From Apoda limacodes (lineage: Eukaryota > Arthropoda > Insecta > Lepidoptera > Limacodidae): a DNA stretch of 64,000 nt. A program made the position numbers and the translations under genes. Positions within the stretch are counted from its first letter, which is position 1, and every line of letters starts with the position of its first letter. Below are positions 34,405 through 48,956 of the stretch, piece after piece. The stretch covers positions 16,931,001-16,995,000 of the forward strand of contig OX291547.1 in assembly GCA_946406115.1 (NCBI GenBank), in the 5' to 3' direction. Under the pieces are notes generated by a model. That model was not told the DNA's origin. It ran no database searches and worked only from the letters and a program-made list of their open reading frames with translations.

Positions 34405-35396
34405 TATAAATATATATACATTGTGTAAATAGATGGAGTACTGTTTTTATTTTTTCTGCCACTTTTGCTCACGCTTTAAACAAAAAATACAATAAAACTC
34501 GTAGTCGACTCGATTAACGTGGTAGAAAATTAGTTGCGCAATTATTTATTTCTTTAGAACAAACTACCTACTAGGTAACTAAGCAGTGGTGATATATGTA
34601 GTTTATGTTGATGTGATACTTGTAAAATAATCATCATATCAGCTCATATTGGTCCACTGCTGGACATAAATATAAATCTTCTAATTGCTCAGATCATAAT
34701 TGGCTGAGATAGGGTTTGTAGAAATAGCTCCTATGTTTACTAACGAAACATGTCGCTGCTAATAACTTCTAACTGATTAAAGTAATATCCCCTAAGTGTA
34801 TCAATGTTGTCAATATTGCTGCTAATTCCTCCTATCTGCATTAAAACGCGTGTTTACTCACTCGCTGCTATCGCCTACAACATATACTATATAATTTGTG
34901 ATCGCCTAACTGAAGCAGACGTAACAAACGGAAGACAGCGGCGGATTGTGCGATGAGAATGAGTAACCAAAAGTTAGCAGCAGAACACTGGCTTATTTGG
35001 TTTACGTGTGTTTGAAGTTACAACGATTTTTTTTTTTATAAAATTGTGTGAATTGTGATACAAAATTCCCAAAATAAAAAGAATTGAACAACAAAGTATG
35101 TCCCAGCTTTTAGATGTTAATATTGTAGTCATATTGTGACATTTAGGCTAAATTTTGTACCGGTACTTTTAAGTTTATTTTATACCTTTAAACGAGTTAT
35201 TCTTGTATATATATATAATCTGAATCTCAGAAACGGCTCCATCAATTTTCATGAAATTTAGTATGTAGGGGTTTTCGGGGTTGATAAATTGATCTAGCTA
35301 GGTTTCATTTTTAGAAAACGTCGTTTTATCCGTGTTTATAAGGCAGTGATAACCTGAAAAGTATGACTCTTCCTGAAATCTATTGGCGAGTAGTAA
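34405..35396. other. 3' flank of TRAPPC8 in unit 1, no gene seen
   Basis: AT-rich sequence with a repeat fragment at 34628-34700 ('ccactgctggacata'). No convincing coding region on either strand; the same flank recurs at 49271-50263 in unit 2. Confidence 0.6.
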
Positions 35397-35511
35397 TAAG
35401 CAACACTTAAGCTATTTGACAATAGGTGGCGTTATTAAGCAACACTTAAGCAATTTGACAACAGGTAGCGTTATTAAGCAACGCTTAAGCTACTTGACAA
35501 TAGATGGCACT
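35397..35511 (+). repeat. Minisatellite, three copies of a 39-bp unit
   Basis: Each unit contains 'caacacttaagctatttgac' or a close variant; starts at 35401, 35440 and 35479. It is followed by a small hairpin (ccgag/ctcgg). The unit 2 copy is at 50264-50378. Confidence 0.85.
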
Positions 35512-36682
35512 GTTTAAAAAAAACCGAGCATTTACTCGGTCCTCCAGGTAATGTAGATAGAAGAGGGCTTCTATATTATAATAAATCAGATGTTCACAAA
35601 ATTCGAAACAAGAACTCCTAACTAACACTAACTCAGAAATCCATAATTTTAGGCTAAAATCAATAATAACATCTTTAATCTACAATGTTTATAAACTAAT
35701 TATAATTTAATACATTTTTGTAACTTAATTATTAAAACAATTAAACGTTTTTTTCACCTCCTGTAAAATTGTGATTTTGTCAGATAGGAGATATTAGTAC
35801 ATCGCCGTCGATATGTCAACGTGAGCTTCAAATCGGTTTTTAGGTATTTGAAAACTAACTCGATTTTTTAGATTTCGGTTATATCATATTTGGTCTACGT
35901 AAGTACGACCTTATTCCGAATTCAGATCAAAGCTCAAGTGACTCTCAATTCGACTTCGCCTGGGTACTCATTTTCTCTTTCTTCTGTATAACGTCCTATT
36001 CAATCCAAACACACCAGTATACTTAACAAAATGTTTCAATTTTATCAGAAATGCTTCACTTCGAGAGAATACTAGCAGGATGCTAAAAACTGCTTTGCAT
36101 TATTCACAATCGTATCATGATTCTTTCACGGTAAAGGTTGTTAGATTATGGAAAGCTTTATGTCAGTCTCGATGGTAAGGGGTGACGGTCAGTCGGTTAG
36201 GGGGCCTATCTCTTGGGAGGGAAAATTAATTTAAAACATCAGGGAAACTGCTACAAAATAGACAAGAGAGATATAAGATTAAAACTTTGAGTGCGTCACC
36301 GTGGCGGTTCCTTGTAATAATGATGCTCCGCGCAACTACATCCAGTCAACACGGTGCTTAAGGATATTTCTTTGCATGCCACCGTAGTCCAAATTTACAA
36401 GAACGCGAGAAGTTAATTGATACGCGGGCGCGAGTGCAGCCGTTCCCGACTGATCTAGAACTAATTTGCACACCGGCCGCGAGACGACGCACGGTCAGTG
36501 TTGTACCAAGTGAAAGGCGATGCGTCATTGCTGCCAGCTACGCATGTTTGCCGAACACTTTACCTTTGGAAATAAAAACAGCAAAATCGAAAGCAATATT
36601 TAAAAATCTTATTATTACTCATTACCTGAAAGTCTAAAATAACATCACTACGTATATTTGTTTATATATATTCACTTCTAGG

Positions 36683-36720
<38 letters not shown>

Positions 36721-39700
36721 TATATATATTATAATTATATATATTATAATTATATATATTATAATTATATATATTATAATTATATTTATTATACATGCAT
36801 ATTTATTCAATATGTAACGGAATACCCCCAAATCCCTTGAAGGGGTTATAGGGTGTCAGGTACACAAGCATGTAGTAATGGACCCAAGGGTGAAATCATA
36901 AACCTGAAAAACCCACAGCTTTCAGAAGTTTGGTGAAAGCTTGGAGAGAACTTCTCCTTAAACTCAGCTGTGTGGGGGTCGATAGCTGGTCTTTTTGTCA
37001 AAATTTGTGATGAAATATCTTAATCGTTTTTTCTATTTTAACCTACAGGCGATTTCTCTGTGAGGCTTATTTAATAAAAAAAAAAAAAATAGTTTAAGAC
37101 CTTTTGCTTGTTCCTTTAATTGTTTATTTTTAAATTTATGAGTGAAATGACAAGAAAATTATTTACAAATAATTTATTCATCGTAAAATGTTCTTTATCG
37201 CTAATAAAGATACATGTTTCGTTATTTTAATTTATTAATATGCATGTTCAATTCAGAATATTAGTGCAGACCGGTCTAGTAGTAACTAGCCACGTGACAT
37301 CCAACATGTTAAAATTGTGTATTAAAAAAATTTAATTAAAATAAAAACTTAGTCAATGTCGTTACTGCGATCCGTTGTTCTTTGAAGAACCCGGACATCA
37401 GAAATTGTGCAGGTTGAGGTGGAAGAATTTTCTCTTTCCTACACATATTTTATCTAAAGGGTTCTTCATAAATAATTACATATTTTTCGTAATACACGAA
37501 AAATTGGTTTACATTTTGTACCCTTTTTTACATTTTTAAATTACACACCTAAGCTATTAGGGCAATTGAGTTCATTAAAATTGTCAGAGCAGTCACTTAT
37601 AATGTGAGCTTCTAAATTCCATGTACCAGGATTTCATAGAAAATTGTTAGCATTTCGGACAAAGTTGATTAAAGAACAAAACGGTACCCCAATTTTCAAA
37701 ATGTAGGATTCGCGCTAATAATTTGCACAACGACGATTGGTCAACATGGTCAACGCCCACCTGGAGCCTGGGTTGTTTGGAAATTCTCGGCAAATCTACC
37801 ATAAAATTGGGAATTAAGATCACTATTAGTAATCACAAGAATTTCACTTTGTTATTTTTGCTAAATAAGTAATAGCTACTTCTTAGTTTTAAATAGTCGT
37901 ATTACAAAAAATGAAACAACAATAATTTCACGTTTCCGTTTGTATTCACACATTCATTTTCAGGTAAATCTTATTAAATAACTTTTTTCCTGTCGATCGT
38001 AACCATGATTTGTTAAAATGAATAGATGGAGATAAAGAAAACAAACTTAAATCCCTCGGAGAACCTAGGTTAAGATTTTGTTACCTGTGTAGAGTCGGCA
38101 CAGATAACAGGATACCTACCTACTAACCGCGCCACAAAAAAAATCATACCTACTTTCAGTAACATATCTAGGGATCAAATCAAATACCTAATATTTATTT
38201 AATTTTAGTAGGTTGCTGACACTCAAAAGTTTTTTTTTTGTTTAGTGTTCAGTTCACTTTTAACTACTTTTGTGAAAACGTACGTGCGTATCTACCTAGC
38301 TTATTTTTAAAATAGGAAGTTCAAAAAGGGGTTTTAATTCAGTGTTTTAGTAAATGAAAGTAACTTTGAACCATTTTTGTGAATTAAGATACTGCATAGG
38401 TAGTTAATGTTTAAAAACAGTGTTACGTAGTACAGTGTTAGTGAATGTACCTATGTCATTGAACCATTTTTGTTAAAACTGAAAATGTTTAATGCAGTGC
38501 TAAGTTAAAAAGATTTGTAAATTAAAGAAGAAGGCTGCTGAAGAAGCTTTTTAGTTGAGTAGGTAGCTTTTAGCCATCCTGTTTTTATTTTTGCGTAGCG
38601 TCGCACAAATTTGCGTTTCTACGCCGAAAAAAGTACCAGAAACACATAAACGACAAGACGTCGTACGCGTTATAGGTAATTATTGTGTAACTGGAGTCGT
38701 ACTAAATCAAAAGTACTATAGATTCTCATAAATTAGCGGGTGGCATATTCTAAAGTTCATTAAACTTTGTGGTCAAGTCAGAACGTAAAATTATTTTATG
38801 AAATTAGTATGAAAAACTGAAATGCCGGTTTTTAGCGTGAAACTTTGGATAGTGATTGCTGAGTAGGTGCACTCTTGCCCCCTTCAGGGATTTGGGGAAT
38901 TTCCGTTACACTCTGTATATGAACAAAAATTTACTTATATTTATATATACATTATTCATACATGTTATTTATTTATACTATATACATTATTGTAAGATAT
39001 ATATACTTCTTAATACCTGTATCGATACACACAATTCATTGAATTTTTAAGGGTCGGGTCGGCAACGCGTGAGTGACACAAGGTCCCCTGGTGATACAAG
39101 CGTCCATAGGCTACGGTGACCGCTTACCATCAGGCGGACTGTAAGCTTGTTTATCACCTTAGTGGTATAAAAAAAACACCTACTATACTATGTTTAACTT
39201 TATTATTTCCTCTACACAAAGGTTGTCTGGAAGAGATCGCTATAAAGCGATATGATCCCCATTTTCTTTATAAGATATTTTTGTAAAATTATTATGTTGA
39301 TGAAATAAAGTATATTATTATTATTATCGACCAAACTCGCAGCCTAGTTGATAGATTCGCCGGCTGCTGTGCAGAGGGTGTGGTTCGATTCCCGCATTGG
39401 ACAAAGATTTATGTGATAAATATTTGTGTTTGTCTTGAGTCTGGGTGTATTTATGTATGATATGTATTTACAAAAAAAAAAAAAAAAGTATTTGTATCCG
39501 TTGCCTGGTTTTCGCGCTGTGTCAAATGTTAAAAAAAAATTTATTATAATCCCCAGTTGACCATTTAAGAGGCTATACAACGTAAATTTAATTTTTTTGG
39601 CAAATGTTTCTCCTGATCCGCCAAGCAGATCCGACTTAAATTAAATGACTGTGTTCTTCGGAATCTGGTTCAAACCCTGAAAAATTGTGAAAAAACAATT

Positions 39701-40660
39701 AACGAACTTTTGTTCAATAAAAAAATCCTAAACTTTTTTTTATGTTTTCGCAAACAAATATTCAAAGTTTTAAGTGCTATTAGTTTAAAACTTTGCTTAA
39801 GCATAGCCGTGATAGTGCTTTATACCCTGAGAAAAAGTATTTTTTTAAAACAATGATGTGTAATAAACTATTATTAATTTCATGTATTTCAATGAAAATC
39901 TCAGTGGGTTGAGATGTTGCTGCACTATTAACGCACGCTTATCGCGTTATCCTTGTTTTTTCTCAAGTTTTCTTTACTTGTGTGTGAGTATTGCCTCTTT
40001 TATTGCCTCATTCCTTTGCACCTGACATGACAATTTTGCTTGTATCTAAAGTGTAAGAAGTAGGATCTACTGCAGAAGCGAGTGCGCGTATGCCTGCGAA
40101 CCGGGCACAAATAATGCTGCGGTGTATGGTTGGCCCCGCCCTCTACTAATCTTAGAGGTGGTTCAGCAATGTTTTTGTCGATAGTATACGTAAAAAATAA
40201 AGACATAAATTTTATATATTTATGGTATATGAACTATAGGTAGAACAGGCCATTGAAGTCTCACCAGCCTTCATACGTCCCCACTGTTGGGGCACAGCCT
40301 ACCCTCATAAGCGAGGGTGATTTGGGCCATAGTCCACACGCGGGCCCAGTGCGGACTGTGGACATCACATACGTCTTTTTTTTTTGTTGACGTATGCAGG
40401 TTTCCTTACGATGTTTTCCTTCACCGAAAGAGCTAGTGGTGTGAATATATAAGTGTACACGAGAAATTAAGAAAAGACTCATTGGTACACGCCGACCCGG
40501 GTTTCGAAACTCCGCCACTTAGGACATGAAGTGAAATTTAAACCCCTCGACCACCACCGACTTATTAAACTCCTCGACCACCACCGACTTCATTTTAAGT
40601 ATTAGTATTGAATTAAACGCACGTGCTCTATTGTACTATATAATATAATTTCTTTTGTAG

Positions 40661-43600
40661 ATGACATTTTCAGAAACTAGTACCGACGCGGTGAGTGGTG
40701 AGATGCGCAGTGTGGACGTAGAACTTCGTAATGTAGGCCCGATGGAAATGGGCTGTGTATATTTCGCGATGTCGCACCCTGACTGTCTCGGTCTCGCGGA
40801 CGATCAGCAGGATGACCTTGCAGTCTTATACGATCACAAATACCGCGAAGAGCCTCAATATTCAGGTTAGTACTTTTCCAATATAAAAGATGATGAAGTA
40901 TTTCTAACTACAACCAGAGTATAATAATCTTTCGAACATCATGTCCGATCAAGGCCACGAGAGGGAGAAAGCGCTGTGGTTCCTTGCATCGGCAAGGATA
41001 CTTAGATGATAGAAGGAATCACAGCTATTTAGATTCTAAAATTATGATGTGATTTCGTATCCATCCACTGATGGTTTCTAGGAGTTTAAACCGTAACGTT
41101 ATATATACTAGTACATTAATTATTTTAGATGAGCGTGCAGCGCTTGCTGCTGCGGCCGCGCACGCTAACGCCTCGCCTCTACCTCCTTGCGTACTACCCC
41201 TCCAACTCGCACCCACGCGGGTACCGGCTGCTTAGACACGTCTTCAGCTTTAACCTTGTTGTGAGTTTTATCTAGGGCACATTACATAGGCAACATATTT
41301 TCGGAGTGGGATTCCTACGACAAACCCTTGATTATAGTAATAAAGCTGTAACTTGAGGAATACGACTATAGATATTCCTGTATAAAACTTGAAATTTTGC
41401 GCATTAAAATATGCTTCAGCTATTTGCATATAAACTCCCTTCCAAATTTCAGCTAAATTGGTTTAGTTGTTTGCGGTGTGGAGGATTAACGAACATACTA
41501 ACTCACACAGTCACAAACTTTCGCATTTATTATATAAGTAGGATTTAACCGTTACTTCGCCTGCGCGGAATTCGGGTATATGTAATAAAAAAAATTGTTA
41601 TAATATATGTTATTCAGTGACTGCGGTTTTCTTCTTTTTAACCTTTTTCTGTGTCTAGAGCTTCGTCATATAATTTAACATTTGATATCGTGCTTTTTGA
41701 ACGAAACTTGTAGTGAAAGTGTCTATAACTAAAAATTAGTATTTTGTTGCAGGAAGCAGTTGAAATATCAGTAACGCCTCGAAGAAGTTTGCGAGTAATT
41801 GAAGGGGAAATTTTTGAAAACATGAATCTTGCAGTAGAGGTAAAGAATGTTTGTAGCGAGAAAGATCAAAACATTACTGTACAAGTTCTAGAAGCTTCCT
41901 TGCTCAGTAGACAATGGAAGTTAACAGACCTTACTGCAGCAAGAAATAAAGACGAAACATTGATAGGTCATGAAAGATTACATCTTATTATGAAAGCAAG
42001 ACGATTCAGCCAAATACCACCAGAAGGTACAGTGGAATGGACGTGTCTCAAGGTAGCAAACGACCCTAGTAACGCGCAAAATGTAAATGATCCTCCATAT
42101 TCAAAGTTTCTTACTGAATACAATCCTCCTTTCGTTGAAACATCAGAAATTAGTGCTCAAAACAAAGACATCAGGTCTGGTTTGATACAGTCTATGTTTG
42201 TTCTTAGATGGAAGGCTTTTGACAAAACAAAAGGTAAAGTAGCTATTGGGCAGCATTGTTTATGGTTGGATTGTTTTACAAAAGTTATATCTCGTGAAAA
42301 GGAATACCTTACTGTTGAGGCTCCAGGTTTACAATTAGATGAATACGACAGCAGAACTGATCTATTCGAAGGTAAAAATAAAAAGAAAAAGGATAATGTT
42401 GTCATTTTGAAGATGGAACATTCAAACTTTATTGACCATGACTTTAATCAGAATAGATTGTGTTTAGTTCCTATAACTATTAACATTGTGAACTGCTATG
42501 GAATTCCAGTTAAAGTATTTATTGATATGTCAAAACAACAAAGCAGGTGAGTTTTCTTGCATATTTTTCATTTTAGACATACCAAATTGGGTAATTTAGA
42601 TTCATTTACGTGGCCTTGAGTGTTGTAACTTTATTTTATTAATTCATTGGTTTCTATTGTTTGAATTGTATAGATTATAATCTCTTGAAATGCAATATAA
42701 AAAAGAGTGATTGTTTATTTATACAAGTTTTTACCCGCGGCTCCGCCCGCTTTTCGATAATTTTGAATATTTAATAGTAAGGAAGTTAGGTATAGCTGCA
42801 GCTACAGGAATTTGGTTTTAGTTTTTCTAGCAGGAACTTTTGAATTTTCAGAGATAAAATGTAGCCTATGTATTATTACACCGGTATACCGGTGCGGTAG
42901 TCTAATTGATACGCCGTTATTTCTTAAACCTAATTTAAAAATAGATATCGATGTATTAATTCATTTTCTGTGCCGTCATAACATTAACACATTGAAAATA
43001 CTATCGACTTAATATTTGATAAATCTGTATTTTAGGTTATTTATTCATAAAAGATCAGGCGTAAATAAAATATACAACAAATGTGACAACTTCCAAACAT
43101 TTTTTATAATACCACAATTAATTTTAATTCTCAGGTTTCGAATTTAATTATATGGCTTTTACAGCCTTATTTCTTATTAAATTAAACTCATTTCGTCGGT
43201 AGTATATTTCGGCAGTTTCTGTTGCAATATTATTGTGTAGGGTTTGCCTTCCAGTTATTCTTGGCACAACTATATCACTTGACCTCCTCTGTTGCGCTTG
43301 CTAAAAAAGGAATGCGAACTGACTTTCGTTCCGAACATTTAGTAAAGTCGTTTTTACAGTTTTTGTATATTCGCAAATGTTGGTCAAATCGACATTTATT
43401 TTCTGCATTGCTTTGTTAAGGTTTGCTGTATATGAAAAAACTTTTCTCAGTAACTAAAGAAACAATAAACTGGCTGTTATCTGTATATAGCGGTTTGAAG
43501 ATGGTATGCTTGAGTAACGACGTCGCTACTAGTAGCATCTTGAAGTTCCCTAAGTCTTTCGCGTATAACCAATTCTGCAAATCTTTCAACAGCCACGTGT

Positions 43601-46600
43601 TTCTCGGTCCATCGTGTCTGAATGAGATGAATGAATTTGATCCGCAATTTTCGTTCCGTCGCGAAGGGATGATTGGCGAAAAATGTTTATTACGCTGTTA
43701 ATTGTTCCGATACAGTTACGTATCATTGGTATCTCAACTGAATGCTTTTAAAATAAGTTGAGAACATGAGCAACACAGTGTACAAATTGTGCTCTCGGGT
43801 ATTGCTCTGCGATTATTGTTCTTACGCCTCGTAACCAACCGTTCATCACTGCAGCGCCATCATAGCGTTGACCAATCCATTTATCCATATCCAAATTTAT
43901 GGGCGTTGCCAGCTTTTTACTTAGGATGGGGCAGACCAGGCTTGGGTGGGGCAAATATGGTATAAAATATTATTTTCATATGGCAAAAATGTACTGTACA
44001 AGCAAAATTCTCAAGGTTATACAATTTTTGGGTAGTCTAGGGTGGGCTATGGACGCTTGCAACACCAGGGGCATCATTCGCGCGTTCCCGACCCTTCAAA
44101 AATCCAAGAACTTCTTTCTTGAAGAACCCCATACTGTAGTCCTTAGAGAAAACCTTGGCAGGGAGCTCATTCCACAACTCAAGCGTTCGCGGGAGGAAGT
44201 TTCTCTGAAACCGCACTGTACGTGACCATTTCGGTTCTAAAGTGTGAGGATGAATTCCCTGCCGATGGCGAGCGGTGCGATGATAGAAAGTAGCCGTGGG
44301 CATCATTTCGAACAAGTCCTCAGAACAGATCCCATTTTACAAGCGGTAGAACGCACACAGGGAGGCAAAGTCTCTCCTTAGACTTAAGGGTTCGATACGG
44401 CAAGTGAGTTTGAGATCGTCGACAATTCTCACAGCCCGTCGCCCGAGTCAAAAGGGCCAAGCTGGTATCCGGGTGCACCTGCCCAGAGATGGCAGCAGTA
44501 CTCCATATGAGGCCGAACTTGCGACTTGTAAAGCAGCAACCTCTGCCCCGACGTGAATTACTACCTCGTTCTGTTCAGTACACCTAGTTTTTTTGACGCC
44601 AGTTTCACTTGTCTTGCAAATGATCTCGGAACTGAACATTGCTGGAGATGTCGACACCCAGGATCCCAATGCTCTTGGAGATGGAGAGGGGAGGGTTCTG
44701 GAATTGTAGGACTACAGTGAATGGGGTTTTTTTAGCGGCGAACGAGCAGACTTGTGTCTTTGTAGGGTCTTGATATGGCTTGTGTTTTATCAGCTAGTAA
44801 AGTAACAAATCCAGCCTCTTTGACTCTATTAAGTACTTGCGTAGCGTATCACTACCACATAGTTCAATCACTTCATTTTGAATTCCTGATGACGTATACA
44901 TGGCTCTACTATGAATGTTTTGTGTTAATAAATGATTCTTAAGTGCTTCATCGCCAGATTGAGCAAGAAAACGAAGAAGTGCTCTAAAATTACCATCGTC
45001 ATGTTCGGGTTCATTTATCCCAATTTCTCCAGAATCACGACTTCCTCTTAGTGTTATTTCTTGCCATCCGCAAAGAATAATTGCTTTCAATCTTTTTCTG
45101 TTCTCTTCGGCAATTTTATTATTTTCTACATTCATGCACTCTGTAACATCAAGCGTTTTTCCTCCCATTATCCTTAATTGTTATAGCACAACCCTTAGCC
45201 ATTATTTTTAATAGTTGTGTTGATAGTGGTGTGTTTCCTGATGAGATGAAACTTAGCAAAGTTATACCTCTTTTTAAATCAGGTAGTTCAACAGATCCTA
45301 ATAATTTTCGGCCTATTTCAATACTACCTATACTCAGTAAAGTTTTTGAAAAACTCATACTTTGTCAAATGTTAAGCCATTTCTGTATTAATGAGCTACT
45401 AGGTAGTAAACAGTTTGGCTTTATGAAAGGCCGTTCCACAACCGATGCAGGAGTGGCACTATTAAAAAATATATATAACGCCTGGGAGGATTCGCATGAC
45501 GCCCTTGGAGTGTTTTGTGATTTATCTAAGGCATTTGACTATGTTCAACATGAAAATCTCATCAGGAAGCTACATCACTATGGTATTAGAGGCAAAGCTC
45601 TCGACCTTTTGACATCCTATATGAGTAGGAGAGTACAGAAAATGGATGTCAACGGTGAAAGATCTCCGGGATCAGCAGTCACTATAGGAGTCCCTCAGGG
45701 CTCAATTTTAGGTCCTTTTCTATTTCTTATTTACATTAATGATCTCCCATATAATGTAAAAAACCATGACATTGTCTTATTTGCTGATGACACCTCTTTG
45801 CTTTTTAAAGTTAAGAGACGACTGACATGTTATAATGAATTAAATAATGCCCTTTCTAAAATTGTAAATTGGTTTAACGCTAATAGTTTGTTACTTAATG
45901 AAAAAAAACCAAATGTGTTAAATTTACATTACCAAATGTTAGTCAGAGACAGACATGTATTAATATTAATGGCGAGCAATTAGAACTTGTTAATTCAACA
46001 GTCTTTCTTGGCATAACGCTGGACTCCAAACTTCAATGGGGTCCTCATATTCATAACCTAGCCAAAAAACTTAGCTCTGCTGTGTATGCGATCAAGAAAA
46101 TAAGACAATTGACCGATGTCGACACTGCAAAAATAGTATATGTAGCTATTTCCATAGTTTAATGACATATGGTATCCTATTGTGGGGTAGCGCTGCTGAT
46201 GTAAATACAATATTTTTGTTACAAAAAAGGGCAATTCGTGCTATTTATAAATTAGGATCTAGGATATCTCTGAGGGATAGGTTTAGGGAAGTAAAAATTT
46301 TAACTTTAGTGTCGCAGTACATATATGAAAATCTTTTATATGTACATAAAAATATCAATAGTTTCAGCAAGAAAAGTGACGTTCACAAAGTAAATACTAA
46401 AAGTAAAAATAAGCTGTTGGTGCACGATACACGTCTACACAAAATAAGTAACTCTTTTATGGGGCAATGTATACACTTTTACAACAAAGTTCCCAATAAA
46501 ATTCAAAATCTATCAATAAGTAAATTTAAATCTTTTATCAAGCAGGTACTTTGTAAAAAGGCTTACTACAATATTTCAGACTATGTAAATGATAAAAATC

Positions 46601-48956
46601 CTTGGGACTGATGATGCTCCATTACAGGATGCATAAGTAAACCAAATTAAAATGGAAATAACATAAAATTGTACGACTAAAAATTTTTTTATTTAAAACA
46701 TTAATTGTATTTTAGTTTATTTGTATTATTGATAGTGTTTTTAAAAGAGTAACTATCGAGTTTCTTGCCGGATTCTTCTCGGTAGAAATCAACAACACTG
46801 TGAACCGGCGGGAAGGTGGGTTCAAAAAATAATATTTTATACCTTTGACGATTCAAAAGTGATTGTAAAATCCTTATTTTAATAAACCATTTTGACTTTG
46901 ACTTTGACTTTGACTTTACAAAATTTGCTGCCTGCTCAACAGCAAATTTATGATACTTCGTAACTGCATGGTGATCAAAGCTCTCTTAAGCTTAATTCCA
47001 GTTAGTACATGGCTTACTAACAAAGGCTCCAAGTCCTTGATGACCACGACCGCCTTCCGTTTTTCCAAGTAAAACATATACTTTGCAAAGTGCTCCCTGC
47101 ATGACAGTTGAATATACGAGCCATGAGTACCTGGTAGTCCAATGGCGTTGAAAAGGAAGTTTCTTTTTACCAGTGTCAGTGACTGGAAATGGAAATTTAA
47201 ATGTATCAGGAAGGGTCCAAGGCTCTTTCAAATGCTCTCAGCTTTTCCTCGTCATTGTTTGAAGGATGACATACGTATTTCGCAATATCATAACCCGTCC
47301 TGGCTGCGGCTGTAGACGTGGTCGAAGTCAAATCCATCCTCGCTGCAACAAAGAAATACAGTGTAAACTCTATATAACGACACTTAAGGGACTGTGCATA
47401 TTTTGACGTTATAGAGAGTTGTCATGTAAATGGAGAGAAGAAAAATCTGTATTAGATTTAGAAAAAGTTTATGACGGACCAGTGTTAGCAATTACATAAA
47501 AAATATTTTTATTTAACGCTATTTCGCGTTTTTACAAATTAAGCCGTAAGCAAGCCGTTTCTGTAAGTACATAAATACATACATAGTACATATTTACAAA
47601 TACAAATTACTATGATTATGTTACTGAGGCCAATCGCTCTTAAAATTTTCGTCTGTTTGTCTGTGCGTTTGACCACGCTAATCTCAAAAATGCTTAATTG
47701 ATTATATGCTGTTTTCAGTGATGTGTTGTGTGTGGCAGGCTTCCCGTAACATTTTAGTGTATTTTTTATTCCAAACTAAAAAGTTACTTTAATCGATTAA
47801 AGAGCATTAAACTCGGTTGTATAATATAATATGGTTCCTTTGCCTTAATTTGCTATAGGTAAATTTAAAAAACGTTATTTTATTGTATGGTAAAAGTATT
47901 TGGTAGGTGGTGTGTGTTTGCTTAAGTTTTTTTGTTGGTTTATCTGAATTACTTACTGGTTATCAGAATAGATACCAATATCAATCTCAATTATTTTATC
48001 CTTGAAAATATTTTATGACGTAATGAATAACTGAATGATAACAGCAGGTAAAATAGAAAAAAGGTTTTATCGTTTTTTTTTTTCTTTAGACAACACTATG
48101 AATTTTGTACTCAAATAAAAATAATATTTTGTGAAAAAACATCAACCACTGACATTTAATACTTATGATAAAAGCATTTTATATATTGTAAAACTAGGTA
48201 TTAAATTATCGATAGAATAAGGCGTTACTTTATTTTCCTATTTTTGCGTTTCTTGAACGTCCAGAATAATTTTTGTATCATACAATGCTACAAGAAGGGA
48301 TTTTGTTATAAAAAACTTGAAAACATTCTTGATTGAACACAGAATGAAAAATGCCGCATCGAATTGCCGGATCGGCTGGCATTCGGCAAGGGCTCATAAA
48401 ATTCTACTCTAATGTCTTTGGCAGTAGAGCGTATGCATGCACTAACTCTACTAACAGAGTCCTTCTATATCCCACAATATTACGACGAAACAACATGCTC
48501 TTATTGTTATTCAGTAGGTACATGCGTACCGACAACATATATGCATATATTGTGAAGGGGTAACAGTTTTTTTGTAGATAATTTGTACAGGTATAGCAGT
48601 TTTTGTTTAGATTTCATGTAATGTTATCATCCCTAGGCGTATAACGTCATGTTTATTATTTTTCGTAGATTAATGAATTATGTAATTTTTTTTGGGTGTC
48701 CAGAGAGAGTTCTCGAGAGCTGGGCTGGGTCGGAGCTTTATCCGGTTCAGAAGACGAAAACCAGGAGCTAGGGGTGCGCGTATCGCTAGCTTCTTTCGAG
48801 TGTCGGCGGGTATCCGTGAGCGCAGTGTGCGCCGCGCCTGGTTCATACCTCGTCGGCGCGACTTTTGCAGTGACCGCCACGCGCGCCGACACACAACACA
48901 CGCTCGCACATCACTCCAATAATGCCTCGCTGCTCATCGTCAAGCAAACCGTCTAG
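40661..48956 (+). pseudogene. Partial TRAPPC8 copy, exons 15-18, unit 2
   Basis: Exon copies 40661-40865, 41129-41260, 41753-42546 and 48704-48956. Exon 16 lacks 86 bp after 'gagcgtgcag'; the shifted frame reaches TAG at 41233-41235. It has no exons 1-14 or promoter of its own. It could only be expressed by read-through from unit 1, and then not as a full C-terminus through exon 16. Confidence 0.92.
43148..47337 (-). pseudogene. hAT-like transposase remnant, unit 2 copy
   Basis: Same layout and defects as the unit 1 copy, including the premature stop and the 276-bp deletion joining the small TIR element to the LINE. One private change (AVMNGW instead of AVMSGW) lies in the core. Confidence 0.8.

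Larger units (their letters stand above)
20994..35879. repeat. Tandem array unit 1 (14,886 bp)
   Basis: Unit 1 starts at the shared sequence 'tatatcatatttggtc' in intron 14 and ends where the same sequence recurs at 35880. It holds the last part of intron 14, exons 15-18 of TRAPPC8, all of intron 17 and about 1.8 kb of 3' flank. It is the only unit joined to exons 1-14 with all four exons intact. Confidence 0.95.

Noticed and set aside
35397..35511. Possible CRISPR-like array (regular direct repeats)
   Set aside because: The copies are contiguous without spacers, number only three, and the sequence is from an animal genome; it is a minisatellite.
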